Part shown: piece by piece, positions 39,923 through 51,909 of the stretch
Layout of the letters: each line of letters begins with the position of its first letter
Position numbering within the stretch: the stretch's first letter is position 1
Assembly: GCA_032173965.1 (NCBI GenBank)
Contig: CM063284.1
Coordinates: 108,705,910 to 108,769,909 of the forward strand
DNA: 64,000 bases
Direction of reading: 5' to 3'
From: Sitta carolinensis
Lineage: Eukaryota; Chordata; Aves; Passeriformes; Sittidae
Notes under the pieces: model-generated
What the model was told of the DNA's origin: nothing
The model's database searches: none
What the model saw: the letters and a program-made list of their open reading frames with translations, nothing else
Position numbers and translations under genes: made by a program

Positions 39923-40869
39923 TCCTTCTTCCCTTCTCCTTTCCTTTCCTTTCCTTTCCTTTCCTTTCCTTTTTCCTTTCTTCCTTTCCTTTCCTTTCCT
40001 TTCCTTTCCTTTCCTTTCCTTTCCTTTCCTTTCCTTTCCTTTCCTTTCCTTTCCTTTCCTTTCCTTTCCTTTCCTTTCCTTTCCTTTCCTTTCCTTTCTC
40101 CTTTCCTTTCCTTCCTTTCCTTTCCTTTCTTTCCTTTCCTTTCCTTTCCTTTCCTTTCCTTTCCTTTCCTTTCCTTTCCTTTCCTTTCCTTTCCTTTCCT
40201 TTCCTTTCCTTCTTCCTTTCCTTCCTTTCCTTTCCTTCTCCTTTCCTTCCTCTTTCCTTTCCTTTCCTTTCCTTTCCTTCCTTTCCTTTCCTTTCCTTTC
40301 CTTTCCTTTCCTTTCCTTTCCTTTCCTTTCCTTTCCTTTCCTTTCCTTTCCTTTCCTTTCCTTTCCTTTCCTTTCCTTTCCTTTCCTTTCCTTTCCTTTC
40401 CTTTCCTTTCCTTTCCTTTCCTTTCCTTTCCTTTCCTTTCCTTTCCCTTTCCTTTCCTTTCCTTTCCTTTCCTTTCCTTCCTTTCCTTCCTTCCCTTCCC
40501 TTCCCTTCCCTTCCCTTCCCTTCCCTTTCCTTCCCTTCCCTTCCCTTCCCTTCCCTTCCCTTCCCTTCCCTTCCCTTCCCTTCCCTTCCCTTCCCTTCCC
40601 TTCCCTTCCCTTCCCTTCCCTTCCCTTCCCTTCCCTTCCCTTCCCTTCCCTTCCCTTCCCTTCCCTTCCCTTCCCTTCCCTTCCCTTCCCTTCCCTTCCC
40701 TTCCCTTCTCCCTTCCCTTCCCTTCCCTTCCCTTCCCTTCCCTTCCCTTCCCTCCCTCCCTCCCCTCCCCTCCCCTCCCCTCCCTCCCCTTCCCCTCCCC
40801 TCCCCTCCCCTCCCTCCCCTCCCCTCCCCTCCCCTCCCCTCCCCTCCCCTCCCTTCCCCTCCCTCCCCT
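39923..40869. repeat. about 947-base uninterrupted polypyrimidine tract, (TTTCC)n to (TTCCC)n to (TCCCC)n
   Basis: I see no purine on the plus strand from 39923 to 40869. Three zones follow each other: mostly TTTCC units at about 39936-40480, TTCCC at about 40481-40751, and TCCCC mixed with TCCC at about 40752-40869. Small phase slips (for example near 40098-40130 and 40210-40255) break the array into blocks. Because no stop codon consists only of pyrimidines or only of purines, every frame on both strands is open, which explains the 355-codon frame ending at 40871. Long homopurine-homopyrimidine mirror repeats are known to adopt triplex (H-DNA) structures. The G-rich strand of the right half fits four-stranded folding. 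Confidence 0.97.
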
Positions 40870-42605
40870 AATAAATTCCTATCCTTATTTTCACTATGCT
40901 ATCAACTCTATCTTCCTCTTCTAACCCCAGCTTTCTGAATAGCAATCTCCAATACATCTTTCGAAGCTGATAATCAGTTCCAATTTTGCTTGCCAATACA
41001 ATTTTTTAAATTATTATTTTAATTTTTTGTACCCAAATTGACTTTTGAGAAAAAAAAAAAAAAAAAAAAAAAAAGTTAATTATTTTTCCATGTTCTCCTG
41101 TCACTGGCAGAAAAGACAAGCCCAGCTGTTTTGTTTCCTACACTGGATAGCACTACTCGGCTTGGTGAGGAGGTCTTTGTTAGTGAGCTGTAGAGCAATA
41201 AGATTATTCTTAGTTTCTGGATACATCTCAGGTACAAAGAACTCATAATATAATTTGATGTCCATTCAGATTAATTTCGAGGTATGTCTTTGACAGTGCA
41301 CAGAGCTGTATCTCTAACACAGAGGCACTGCCACACTATCAAATTAAGTTTAAAGGTGTTTGAAATGTTTTACTCTGGAAAGTAGAAAAGTTATAGAGAT
41401 GGCTTTACCACTGTTGTTTACCATCTTAATATAACCCACAATGCAAAATCTCTTTTTTTAAATTATTAATTATTAAATAAAATTATATAAATTATGGAAA
41501 ACAGTCTCCCCCTTCCATAGAGAGGAGAATCACCTCTATTACTGGCCAAGAACACTAAGAATGTTGCTTCTGTATATTTAAACACAGAAAAGAAATAATG
41601 AGGTAATTTAAGAAGATAAATGTCACACTAAATGCGTTAGACAGCATTTCAGTTTATATGTAGCGCATAATCTCAGTCAATAATATCACCCATAGACACA
41701 AATTACGCTATGTGACACCTGGACTCTTTAGATCTAGTACAACCAATTACTTGGAAGAAGTGCACTGAGTGTTGCACACAGATTTTCAGTTTCAAGGTTT
41801 TGAAGACTGGAGATGAGCACATAAATGTACAGTTAAACCTTTCATGTTCCTTACCAGAGTGCCTGGGCTATCAGTTGCTGAAATAAACAAAGAAATAATT
41901 TAAAACTGCAGAAGCAGATTTTCAACAGGTGCAACTTGGCCAAGGTTTATTAATTTAGGTTCATTTTTGGTTTGCCTGTTGCTTGCATAAGAAGTAAATC
42001 CTTAGAGTCACACTAATATGGAATCAGGATAAATCCAATAGGTCAACAACCTTTAGAAGAGGGAGTTAATGCTGAAGACACACTCTCATGAGGTCCCAGG
42101 AACTTCAGGAGTGACATACTCAGCACAGAGCCTATCAAAGCCAATATTCTGTGTGTGATTCACTGCACTGTCTGTCCAACTGTATGCTTCAATTTTCTTG
42201 GTTTTAATATATCATGTGCCTCTACTTTTTTCATCACAGACTAACATTGTTGATAAAATCTATACAGTGTTTAGTTTCTTAAAAAAAGGCCCTAAGTGGA
42301 GAATCACAAGTCTTGCACTGAACTTTTAGCTTACAATTAAAGATACTATCTGAATAAAAATGGCCTACCAAAAATTCAGAAAGCATTGAATTTTTCCTTT
42401 TAAAAATATTTTTAATTTTTGAGACACTTTCCATCAAATTGAAATGATCTAGTTGAACTATTTAGTGACTTTCTGAATTTACATGATTAGTACAGTATGA
42501 AAAAGAAAAATATACTCAGTGAAATGTTCAGTTTGGGTATTTGTGCAACATACACTGGATCAACAGTGACATTTGCCTCAAAGGTCTGAACACAGCTTAT
42601 GTCCA
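40870..42605. other. unique AT-rich non-coding sequence
   Basis: No supported gene. A 25-base A run lies at 41050-41074. The sequence is otherwise unremarkable up to the solo LTR. Confidence 0.6.
41050..41074. repeat. poly-A run, 25 bases
   Basis: An uninterrupted run of A after TTTTGAG. No retroposed element is recognisable immediately upstream. Confidence 0.95.
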
Positions 42606-43227
42606 TGTTCTGGTTTCAGCTGGGATAAAATAATTTTTATTTTCTTAGTAGCTGGTACAGTGCTGTGGCTTGGATTTAGTATGAGAATAATGCTGATAAC
42701 ACACTGATGTTTTAGTCGATGCTCAACAATGCTGTCTCTAAGCCAAGGATTTTTATATTACCCATGCTCTGCCAGCAGGCAGGTGCACAAGAAACCAGGA
42801 TGGAGCACACCCAGGACAGCTGACCCAGAGTGGCCAAAAGGATTTTCCATACCACAGAGCCCAGTGTACACACTGGAACAGCTACCCATAATGGGGCCAG
42901 TCACTGCTGGGGGACAGTCTGGGCATCAGCAGGTGGCGAGCAATTGTGTACCGCTTAAGTTTCTTGGGGTTTGTTCCATTCTCTCTCTCTCTGTCTCCTT
43001 TTTATTAAAACTACTAATATTTTTGTCGCTATTATAATAATAATTATTATCATTAGTGTTTTTAGTTTTGTTTTATTTTGATTGGTTTCAATTCTTAAAT
43101 TGTTCTTATCCCAACCCTCAAGGTTTAATTTTGTTCTTTCAAATCTTCTTCCCTCCAGTGGGTCTGGGGGGAAAATGAGCAGCCTGATGCATGCAACTTA
43201 GTTTCTGGCTGAGGTTTGACTATGACA
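42606..43227 (+). mobile_element. solo LTR of an avian endogenous retrovirus (ERV-L-like)
   Basis: The block begins TGTTCTGGTTTCAGCTGGGA and ends ATGACA, giving the TG...CA ends of an LTR over 622 bases. Its interior follows a very common bird LTR: TTTAGTATGAGAATAATG (42676-42693), GATAACACACTGATG, CAGGACAGCTGACCCA (42812-42827), GGCCAAAAGGAT, GAGCAATTG, an ATT-rich stretch near 43030-43060 and TGTTCTTATC. No retroviral internal sequence lies beside it, so it is a solo LTR left by recombination. The place where the TATA box is expected (about 42865-42880) now reads GTGTACACACTGG, so the promoter has probably decayed. The five bases on each side (GTCCA and GTAGG) do not match, so no target duplication can be confirmed. 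The ERV-L label is from memory. Confidence 0.82.
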
Positions 43228-45461
43228 GTAGGCAAAGGCCTTGCTTTTATTTTATTTCTTTATTTTGCAAAATATTTTTGCAAATATTTAACAGACTCTA
43301 AAACTAGCAGTATTCAAGGCACAGCGCCTTTGTTGTGACAAAGGAATAAGTAGTGAAGTCTAAATAAAGTTGCTTAGATTTCATGTCAGATTTGTACGTG
43401 TTCCTCTTCTGAAAGAGTAATTATTTCAGTAATTGTTTTAAACACTGTAGTGTCACTTAGATAAATTGAAATATTTTGAATAATCACCATATGATACCAG
43501 AGTACTTTATTTTAAGTCTGGTCCTGTTCCCAGTTCCTAGAATAACAATGCCTCATTGACAGATTACTTTGGATATGCCCACACTAGGAGCTGAACCAAG
43601 AATATGCAGCTATTATGATTAAATACATACATATTTGTTGTGATTTTTCAGCCCAACTCTTATCCCTTTCTCACATGTTGTCTTCCTGTTTTGATTACTA
43701 TGGTGTAATTACCTTACATCGGAAGATAAAGAGAAATTCCAAAAGAGATTTCTGATGGAAAGGGACAAATGGATTTCCTGAAAATCTTCAACAATTCTGT
43801 AGAAATCATTTATCTTGTTAACATGAAGTCTAGAGTAGAGCATGTTTCCATGTTTGGCAGCACAAATTTCAAATCAATGTTCCAAGGTGCCTGAAATGGT
43901 TTCGGCAAAACAAAGACTTTTGTTTCTCCACATCATCTACAGGGAGGAAGCCTAAGAGTTCACAGAGTCACTGAATCAATATTTCTAAGTCCTTTTCCTT
44001 AAGTTCTGTTTTCATAGCTTTAGAGAAAGGCTCTTATCAGGCAAAAGGCTTTCTGGCCTTGGAGCTGCAAATTTTGAGACCAAATTACTATGGGGAGAAG
44101 AGGCATAAACGTGATAACTCAGTGCCTCCAGCAAACTTAAAACTTTGCCTGCTTCATCAGACCACATGCAACCATTCCTCATAGACAACCAAATTCAGTA
44201 ATAGGAACAGCTCTTCACTGATACCTTAGATTACTTTCAAGTTAATGCTGTATTTTTTTCCAACCATAACATTCACTTTATCTCTTTCAGGTGTAAACAA
44301 AACTGTCTGCTCTTTTGCCTATTTAATCAAAGCAGTTTTTCCTTCTTTTCTTCTGAGTCTGGCTAAATTAACTGAAATGACCTGCAAGGTTGTTGCTATC
44401 TCCAGATTGGATCAGAGAATGTAGACATTGCTCTACAATCTACTTTAATCCCATTACAGCCATGTCACTCCTAGGCCTTCATTGTGATTAGACAATTAGA
44501 TACCAATGGCTTTCTAATGGATTTATTACAAGGCATTAGCTCATGAAAATTCTGCAGTGTTAGCTGCTTGTCTTTTTGTTATAATGAGAAATGAAACACT
44601 GTCACGGGAATCTGTTAATTTAATAGCTTCCATAACAATGTTAGGAGTGGTATTGGAAGAAATTAAACATGATTTGCTGCTGAGGCTAACCTGCTCCATG
44701 AGTTGGCCTTGTGGCTATTTGGAGAAGCATTTTAGCTATTACATAAGCAAAGGTGACTGACCAAACTTTAAAATGAATGTGGGTTTTTTGCATGTCCAAG
44801 AAAAGTGAGCAGCTGAATAATGTCGCAGCACCTGAAGAATTAGTCAGTAGTTTAGGAGTGATGGAAATAAAGGGGACGTGTTTTGTTACAGCCTCTAAAA
44901 TACTAGCTAGAGTTTTACTTATCAGGAAGAGATGGGGATTGTGACATGTTACATCTGTGTGCAAGTCACTTCTATTTTGTCACAACAGTCACACTTGCAA
45001 ACATAAGACCCAGGGTGGTGTGAACGTTCCTCAGCAATTTCATTGGTTCAAGCTTAAATGACCCACATCTTGTGTGTGAGACATCAGAGCACTTCAGGGA
45101 CTACCTTAATCAACCAGGCACTTGATTAATTGATAGTAAAATATTTACCTGAAAAAAATCCTAATTATGACCTTGGTTGCTATGAGGTGTATTGGGGAAC
45201 AACTGTGCTCAGAGTGGGTAGTGGATAAAATCCTCCAAATGTAGTAATGGCTATTCACTGGCCTTTTTATTTCATGAGACCAGTGGGCAGATGTATATCA
45301 CAGTAGAACCAGTACTCATTTTTCACTCTTGTTGGCACATGGAGAGGAGCCAAGGACTGAGTATGCCTCTGAGATTTTATTACCTAATATTTCGTCTTGC
45401 CTGAACTCTGTCTGGCAGCTGTGAGATTCCCTGGATGGCTCATAGGAGTGAGCTTGAATGG

Positions 45462-45479
45462 CTGTGGTCATGACCACAG
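45462..45479. promoter_or_regulatory. 18-bp perfect palindrome with nuclear-receptor-like core
   Basis: CTGTGGTCATGACCACAG is its own reverse complement. The core GGTCATGACC is two GGTCA half-sites facing each other without a spacer, close to the palindromic thyroid-hormone response element AGGTCATGACCT but with the outer base changed on both sides. TGTGGT on each strand also fits a RUNX site. Binding is inferred from the motif alone. Confidence 0.35.
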
Positions 45480-48400
45480 ACATTTTGTGCATAAAGGCTT
45501 TCATACACTAATCCTATCTCTTGAGCATTCTTCACAGGCATTTAAAAGAAAAAGGATGATTTAATGTATATTAACATCTGAACCCAATTAGCTCAGCTAA
45601 TGAGAAAGGTAAACAAACAAGATGTCCAAGAATTCTTCCCTTCCCTGGATCTACAAAGCTCTGAGAATAGATGAATCATTGAGATTTCATTATTTAAAAG
45701 GGACTGGTAAATAGGCAGATTATTTTGAAGTGAGGCATGCTGACTTAAAACATTGAATCTTTGTGCAATGTTTTGCAGATATAGCTGCCTTGCTGTTTAC
45801 TTTGCTGCAAGGACTTTGCCAGCATCCACTGCATTAAAAAATGGACTTCTCTGGCTCCCCTGGACAACTTCACAATTTACAATTTTGAGGAAATTGTACT
45901 GTTCAAAGAAGGAGCTAACAAAATATTTTCCTTCTCTTTTTTTAGGTCTTTTCATTTTCAGCATATAAATTCCAGTAGACAACATCCAAACTCTTTGTTT
46001 TGATAATACAAAAATCCTATAATATCAACAATTCAGATAAACACAGATTAAGAATATGCAATGTGTGTATACATATATTAGTGTATAAACATGGTGTCTT
46101 AAAATTAATATTAACATTTAATCTAAATGTCAAATGAAATGAAATACGGTGATACATTTGAAATGAAGTGTTTTGGCATTATCAGATTGAAACAAGAAGG
46201 ATGAAATGATTCATTTTGACACTTTCCTGTGGAAAATTTCTTCAAAATTGAAGTGTTCATGTAGAACAACTCGATTTCAACAAAACTGAATATTCAGAAT
46301 TGTTTCTGCTGAAACATTTTTGAGCAGCTGTAGGTGGAGCCTGTCTGTGTGTGTGTCTCTATAAGCTTACCTTTCAGTGAGATGAAGGCTACCAGCCATG
46401 TTAAATACACCATTCACTTTGGAAACTGTTCATGAATTATGCAACTTCATCTGAAGCCAGAGTCACACTGTGACAAGACAGGGTCAGACCACAGCATGAA
46501 ATATTTTGATATGTGTCCTCCACTAACGAGACTCCCACACAGAACTAGCACAAACATTCCTCCACCTAGAATGATATCAGTATTAAGTATTTTTCCTCCA
46601 GGAGGTATTTGGGCATCAAACATGCCTGAGCATATCATCCAAATGGAGAATTTGGGAGTTATGGCATTTCCTAACAGCTTTAATAAAGCATTTAACTAGT
46701 AAAAACAAGCATGAAAGGCTTTCGTTTTGTGATTCATTACCAATTTAATTTCATAATATGAATGATCATTGGTGGTGGTTCATATTGTGGCACTAAGTTT
46801 GCATTGCAACATAAAAGGATGCCACTTGCCAAATATAAACACACCAAGATACAAAAGACAGTGCAGGAATGACTTCACGTCCTAAGCTGGACAAAAATCA
46901 TACTTGTACACTACAAAGGTAAACATAAAGAGTGCATGTGGACCAAATTAAGAAAACTGTGCCCATGTTAAAGATGACCAACCCTAGCAGCAGGAGAAGC
47001 TGCAGGCTGGGTATGGTTTGGCACCACCATCCATCACCCTGTGGCACCAGGGTGGCTGCTGGGATGGGACATGGACCTGACTGACTAAGGGGCAGAGCAG
47101 GGCAGGATGCTGTGGTCCTGAGTGTGGCCCCTGGTGGGCTCTGTAAGGCAGGCAACATGCACTGCCTGGGAGGGAGGATGCTGGGGGGCTGCTGGGGACA
47201 CAGGCTGCCCTTCAGAGAGGGTGTGAGCGTGCATGGGTGTGTGTGTGAGCAGTACCACGTGAGACTAGCTAAAGATGGGCTTTAGAAATTCATAAGTGTT
47301 TATTAACGGTTTGCATGTCTAGCATTGTGGTTTATCTGCTGAATTACATTGATCCTGAATGTGCAGTGTACTGATCGCCTGTTAAGTACGTGCCATTAAT
47401 AATTCAAGAAACTGCTTTGGTTTAAATTACATGAGCAGTTTTTGCCTGTGACAGATATAAATTGGATCATTCAAATCTAGGCAGCAGCTTTGAGACACAG
47501 TTTAAAACACAGTTTAAAATTTCCTGTACTTTCATTTATCCTCAAAACCACCAATGATTGATACAACTCTTCAATTTAACTGTATTATTCTGTGGCTGTA
47601 TTGTTGAACAGCTTATTCCTTGATTAAAGTTCAAGAATATGTTCTGCAGTTTATATGTATTGTTTCCATACCAATTAAAATACTAAAACCGTGATTTCAA
47701 ATACCATTTTATTTATAATGGATTCTGAGAGAAATCAAACCTTTCTTTTGATTAACAGTAAATTTTAATATACTGTTATTTTTCCTGACTTAGGTTGTTT
47801 TTGTTTTTATTCTGTAAATTTATTCTCTGCATTCACTATCCCACATTTCTGTCCATGCAACATTAAAATTAAATTTTAAAAATTACACAAAAAAGAAGGT
47901 AAAAAAGAAAGGAGGTCTTTTTTATCTTATCAAGTTTATTGGTTTTTAATAAAGGTAAGTCCTGATATCAAGTTTCTTTTTGTTATTTTTGTATCTTGAC
48001 AGGAATTATCAAAATTCTCATAGCAAGATTTAATATTTGCACACTGCAGCTGATGTAGAAAGACATGAAGTTCATGTGAATGATATAAAACTCACAGATT
48101 CTTTTAAATTTTTTTTTAATTTCTTGTTTTGAAGAGGAAAAAGCCACAAATGAAAGCATGACAATATCAGTTTATTGTTTATGGCATTTTATGGTCAAAT
48201 AAATACCCTCTAGCTTTCCACACTATTTGCCAACATGTCAACATCAAAAATAATGTCACAATGAGGGTGAATCAAGTCCTATGAATAAATAATGAAATCT
48301 ATTTTCATTTTAAATTCAGTGTCACTATAAAACAGAGACAACAACAAAACCCAGAAGCAATTTCTCTAAAGAGTAATAATAAAAATGAAAAATATTTGGA

Positions 48401-48807
48401 CTCCGAAGGATATAAAGCACATCAGGAAGTACTCAACAGGACTTGTAAAAGATGAATAGATGGGAATTTAGAATTACTCTATGCACTAACGAAGAAGCAA
48501 GTGATTATGGAACTTATTTGTGTTTTCACTGAGAGGCACAAGGAAAATGTTAGCTAGACTGAGTCAGCAATAGCACTTGCTCTTATGTGAATGTTAATAA
48601 CAAACAGTATGAATCTTTATAATTGTGCAAAAAAAAGGGACTACATGGTGTTGATAAACTGAAAGTTGAAAACGTATCTGTGAAAGCTGCTGATGGACCT
48701 CCAAGCACAATGGAAACAAGGAGCTGCAGGAAGAAAATACATAACTGGGGAAAAAGAAATGGACTAAGGACTATTTTGGAAATACAGCTTGTTTGGTTTT
48801 TCTGTTT

Positions 48808-48850
48808 GGGTTTTGTTTGTTTGTTTGTTTGTTTTGTTTTGTTTTGTTTT
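48808..48850. repeat. (TTTG)n/(TTTTG)n microsatellite
   Basis: TTTG units pass into TTTTG units over about 43 bases. Confidence 0.92.
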
Positions 48851-51733
48851 CATTTGTCTTGGCATCAACCAGACCATATGGAATAACGTGTAGTGCAATG
48901 TATATATACAGAATGAAACTCCTGTAGTTTTGTAATGACATACATTTCTGCTAACAGACAGGAAATTATTGCTTGGAGATTCAGCTCCATAATAAGTTTT
49001 TTCAAGGATGTTTAATGCTTTTCTTTTTAATTAAATTTGGTGGTAATGAATCTACTCTTCCAAAATCCTTCAAAACGTTTCTGCTAATTTTGAGCCTCTA
49101 CAGTGCAGGTCTATCAGCCTACCAACCAGTAAAGTAAAATAAACCTTTCTTTGGAAAGCTATGGAAATTAATATGGAATACAGAGTTCAGATCTGTCTAC
49201 AGCTTTTTGATGTCTGTCCATATCCATTGAAATATTGCTTTTCTAAAATGGTAGAGAATGACATTTTGCTAATATGGACTGGAACTCCTTGAAAAAATAT
49301 AATAAGCACATCTATGGATGGATTTGACAGCTTTTAAGTTCCAAATCATAAAACAATTAGAAATATTTTGAAATGATGCACCTTTCTAATCTGCAACTAG
49401 TTTATATATATATGTCTCATATCAGAATATGTCTGTGAATTTGAAAGCTGTCTTCCAGTCTATTCTTTAAAATTAGAGTTTTATGAAATCCACCCTACCT
49501 CTTTCCATGTAAACTTCCTGCTTTGGGTGAATTAGGTTAACTTTGTAGCAAAGCAGAATTTGTTCACAGCAGTCATGATCATGTCGTTCTGAATATACAT
49601 ACACTGCAAGTGTATGGATCATCCATCTTCCAGATTATATGTTTGTTATCAATTCCTTTTGGTATAAGGGCTTAAGAATTCCTCCTCAGGATAACTTTTT
49701 TGATGTAGCACAAGGATAAAATGTCTGAATGAGAATTTAGGACTTGAGTTCTCCCACAGGGAGATGTGAGCTTCAAATTAGGATGACAGCACATGGCTTT
49801 ATTTGGTGAGAAAATGATGTGGGTGTAGAGCAAGAGGGTGAAAGAGAGATAAATAAGGAGTATGAGTATCAATAGTTTACTTGATATGACCAAGTAAAAG
49901 ATTTTATTAAGTTATGATAAATATTTTTTGCTCTATGTTTTTATTTTCTTGAAAAGTTAGACATTTACAAATGTTTATTCCATCCCAGAAGTGTAACAGT
50001 TTTTCTTTTAATAGAGGATTTGATATTAAATACTAAAAGACTTAGTTTTAAATTACTTTAGTGCAGATAAGCACCTTTAAAGATAATTTACAAAGATGGA
50101 AGAAAAAGCCATTGATTAGGTACCCCTGGAGAGTCCCAAATTCCATGGAAAAGGGCATATGTTTCAAATACGTAGGAACAACTCCAGCTGTTTGTAACAA
50201 TGTTTTAAAAACCCCACTGTGGCATATATCCTTGAATTTAGTGTACATCAGTGAGAAAAGCAAATCAATGCCTTAGTGTATCATTTTCTGTGAAATGCTA
50301 TCAATTTCTTGATGAAACCTTTGTATTATGTATTACTAGAAAGCTTGAACCCTTCAAAGACAGGTGTGTCAACAAAAGAAAAAAAAAAGAAAAAAAAAAG
50401 AATAACCAATTGAATGTAGGGCTAAAAGTCAATAATATCTTGTGATGACTTCAGGTATGAAGGTACAGGGAACATTATATAATATAACTTTGAGATTTTC
50501 TTAAACTTCAGGGATTTTTTGAAATGCTTATAAAAGAAAGAAGAAACCGATTACAATTAATAGTATAATACTGCAAAAATATTTGCTTCTAGTTTGGTAT
50601 TGACAACACTGCACCACTAAGAATTGAAAAAATGACATCTAAAACACATACCAAAAATAATATATGAACCTTCTGAAAAGAAGATAATGAATATATGGTA
50701 TTCTGATACAGCAGCTTTGATTCAGTGTATATACAACTGTTCTTACAGTAAATTGTATGTTTCTTTTACGTAACTGAAAGGGGTTGTTTAGTGCTTGAAC
50801 ACTGAAAAAGATTCTAATATCTGCTATAGTAACCCTTAAAATGGTGTACAGCTATTGGAAACTAAATACACACATGAAGGAAGCCCAAGAAAATTCCAAA
50901 CTTATCAGTTATGTGAAATACAGGAGAATGCAACTAAAAATGCAGCCCTTTCATCTAAACCACAGTGAGAGTAGGAGAAGAACAGAAGCAACCTAGAAAA
51001 ACAGCATGAAGGCAGTAAATAGAGAATATGTAAATTAATGTTAAAACAACACAGTCCATTTTATTTTACCTTTAAAAAGCTATGTTAGACAATATTAGAT
51101 AATAATGATAAAAGAAAAAGGCAATTTGCTGAGCAGCAAGGTTTAGTAGGGTTATCTTGCACCTGGAAAGCTGCTCTAATTCTGCCTTATGAGATTTATT
51201 CTGGTCACTGGCAGGGTTCAATACAATTATGGGAGTTTCTATAGACTTACCATTCTTGTTATTAAATTCTCATCATTGAATCAATCCTGGTCTGGGTTTT
51301 AATGAACTTAAAAAAACCAGGCAGAATATTTATTGCAAAACTATTAAATGTTAAACATATCACACTTGTTTTCTATGTTCATATGAAAACTCCAAGAATG
51401 GTTCAGACAATGAGGCTCTTATTATATAGCAGCTACATTTGAACAATATTGTATTAATCTATTTCTCTATTTTCTAATTTTCTATTCTGTTATTCTGTTC
51501 TATTTTAACCTGATACCCTATTTATTATAAACAGTGTCAGTCAGAATAAAAATAAAATACATTGTTCCAAATTCTGTTCTGAATAAGAGAAGAGTATTGG
51601 TCAAGGAAGAGTAGCTAAGGTCTTCCATCACAATAAATGAAATGAGACCATACTTAAAAATCTTCAGCATCTGCTTATTAAGAGACCCTCTGCTAAAATT
51701 GGTGACAGCCACTTTGCCAAATTTGTAAACCAA

Positions 51734-51909
51734 CCTTCCTTCCTTCCTTCCTTCCTTCCTTCCTTCCTTCCTTCCTTCCTTCCTTCCTTCCTTCCTTCCT
51801 TCCTTCCTCCTCCTCCTGCCTGTCTTCCTGCCTGCCTTCCTTCCTTCCCGCCTTCCTGCTCCGCCTTCCTCCCTTCCTCCCTTCTCTCCCTCCCTCCTTC
51901 CTTCCTGCC
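51734..51909. repeat. (CCTT)n microsatellite with imperfect C-rich extension
   Basis: About 18 uninterrupted CCTT units (51734-51807) are followed by about 100 bases of imperfect TCC, CCTGC and CCTT units with rare G. The purine-rich complement yields Gly-Arg-Lys-Glu repeat frames on the minus strand (51664-51936), which are artefacts. Confidence 0.95.

Larger units (their letters stand above)
43228..51733. other. unique AT-rich non-coding sequence, about 8.5 kb
   Basis: No supported gene. Points noted are an 18-bp palindrome at 45462-45479, a GC-richer patch at about 46980-47200 with clustered G runs, a 12-base tandem duplication at 47495-47518, a TTTG/TTTTG repeat at 48808-48850 and an A-rich tract near 50379-50400. 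Stretches at about 44500-44760 and 47250-47460 read like the mixed-composition sequence of conserved non-coding elements, but this cannot be judged without comparison to other genomes. Confidence 0.6.

Noticed and set aside
39804..40871. 355-codon plus-strand open frame rich in Ser, Phe, Pro and Leu
   Set aside because: It is the translation of the pyrimidine-only repeat, where no stop codon can occur in any frame.
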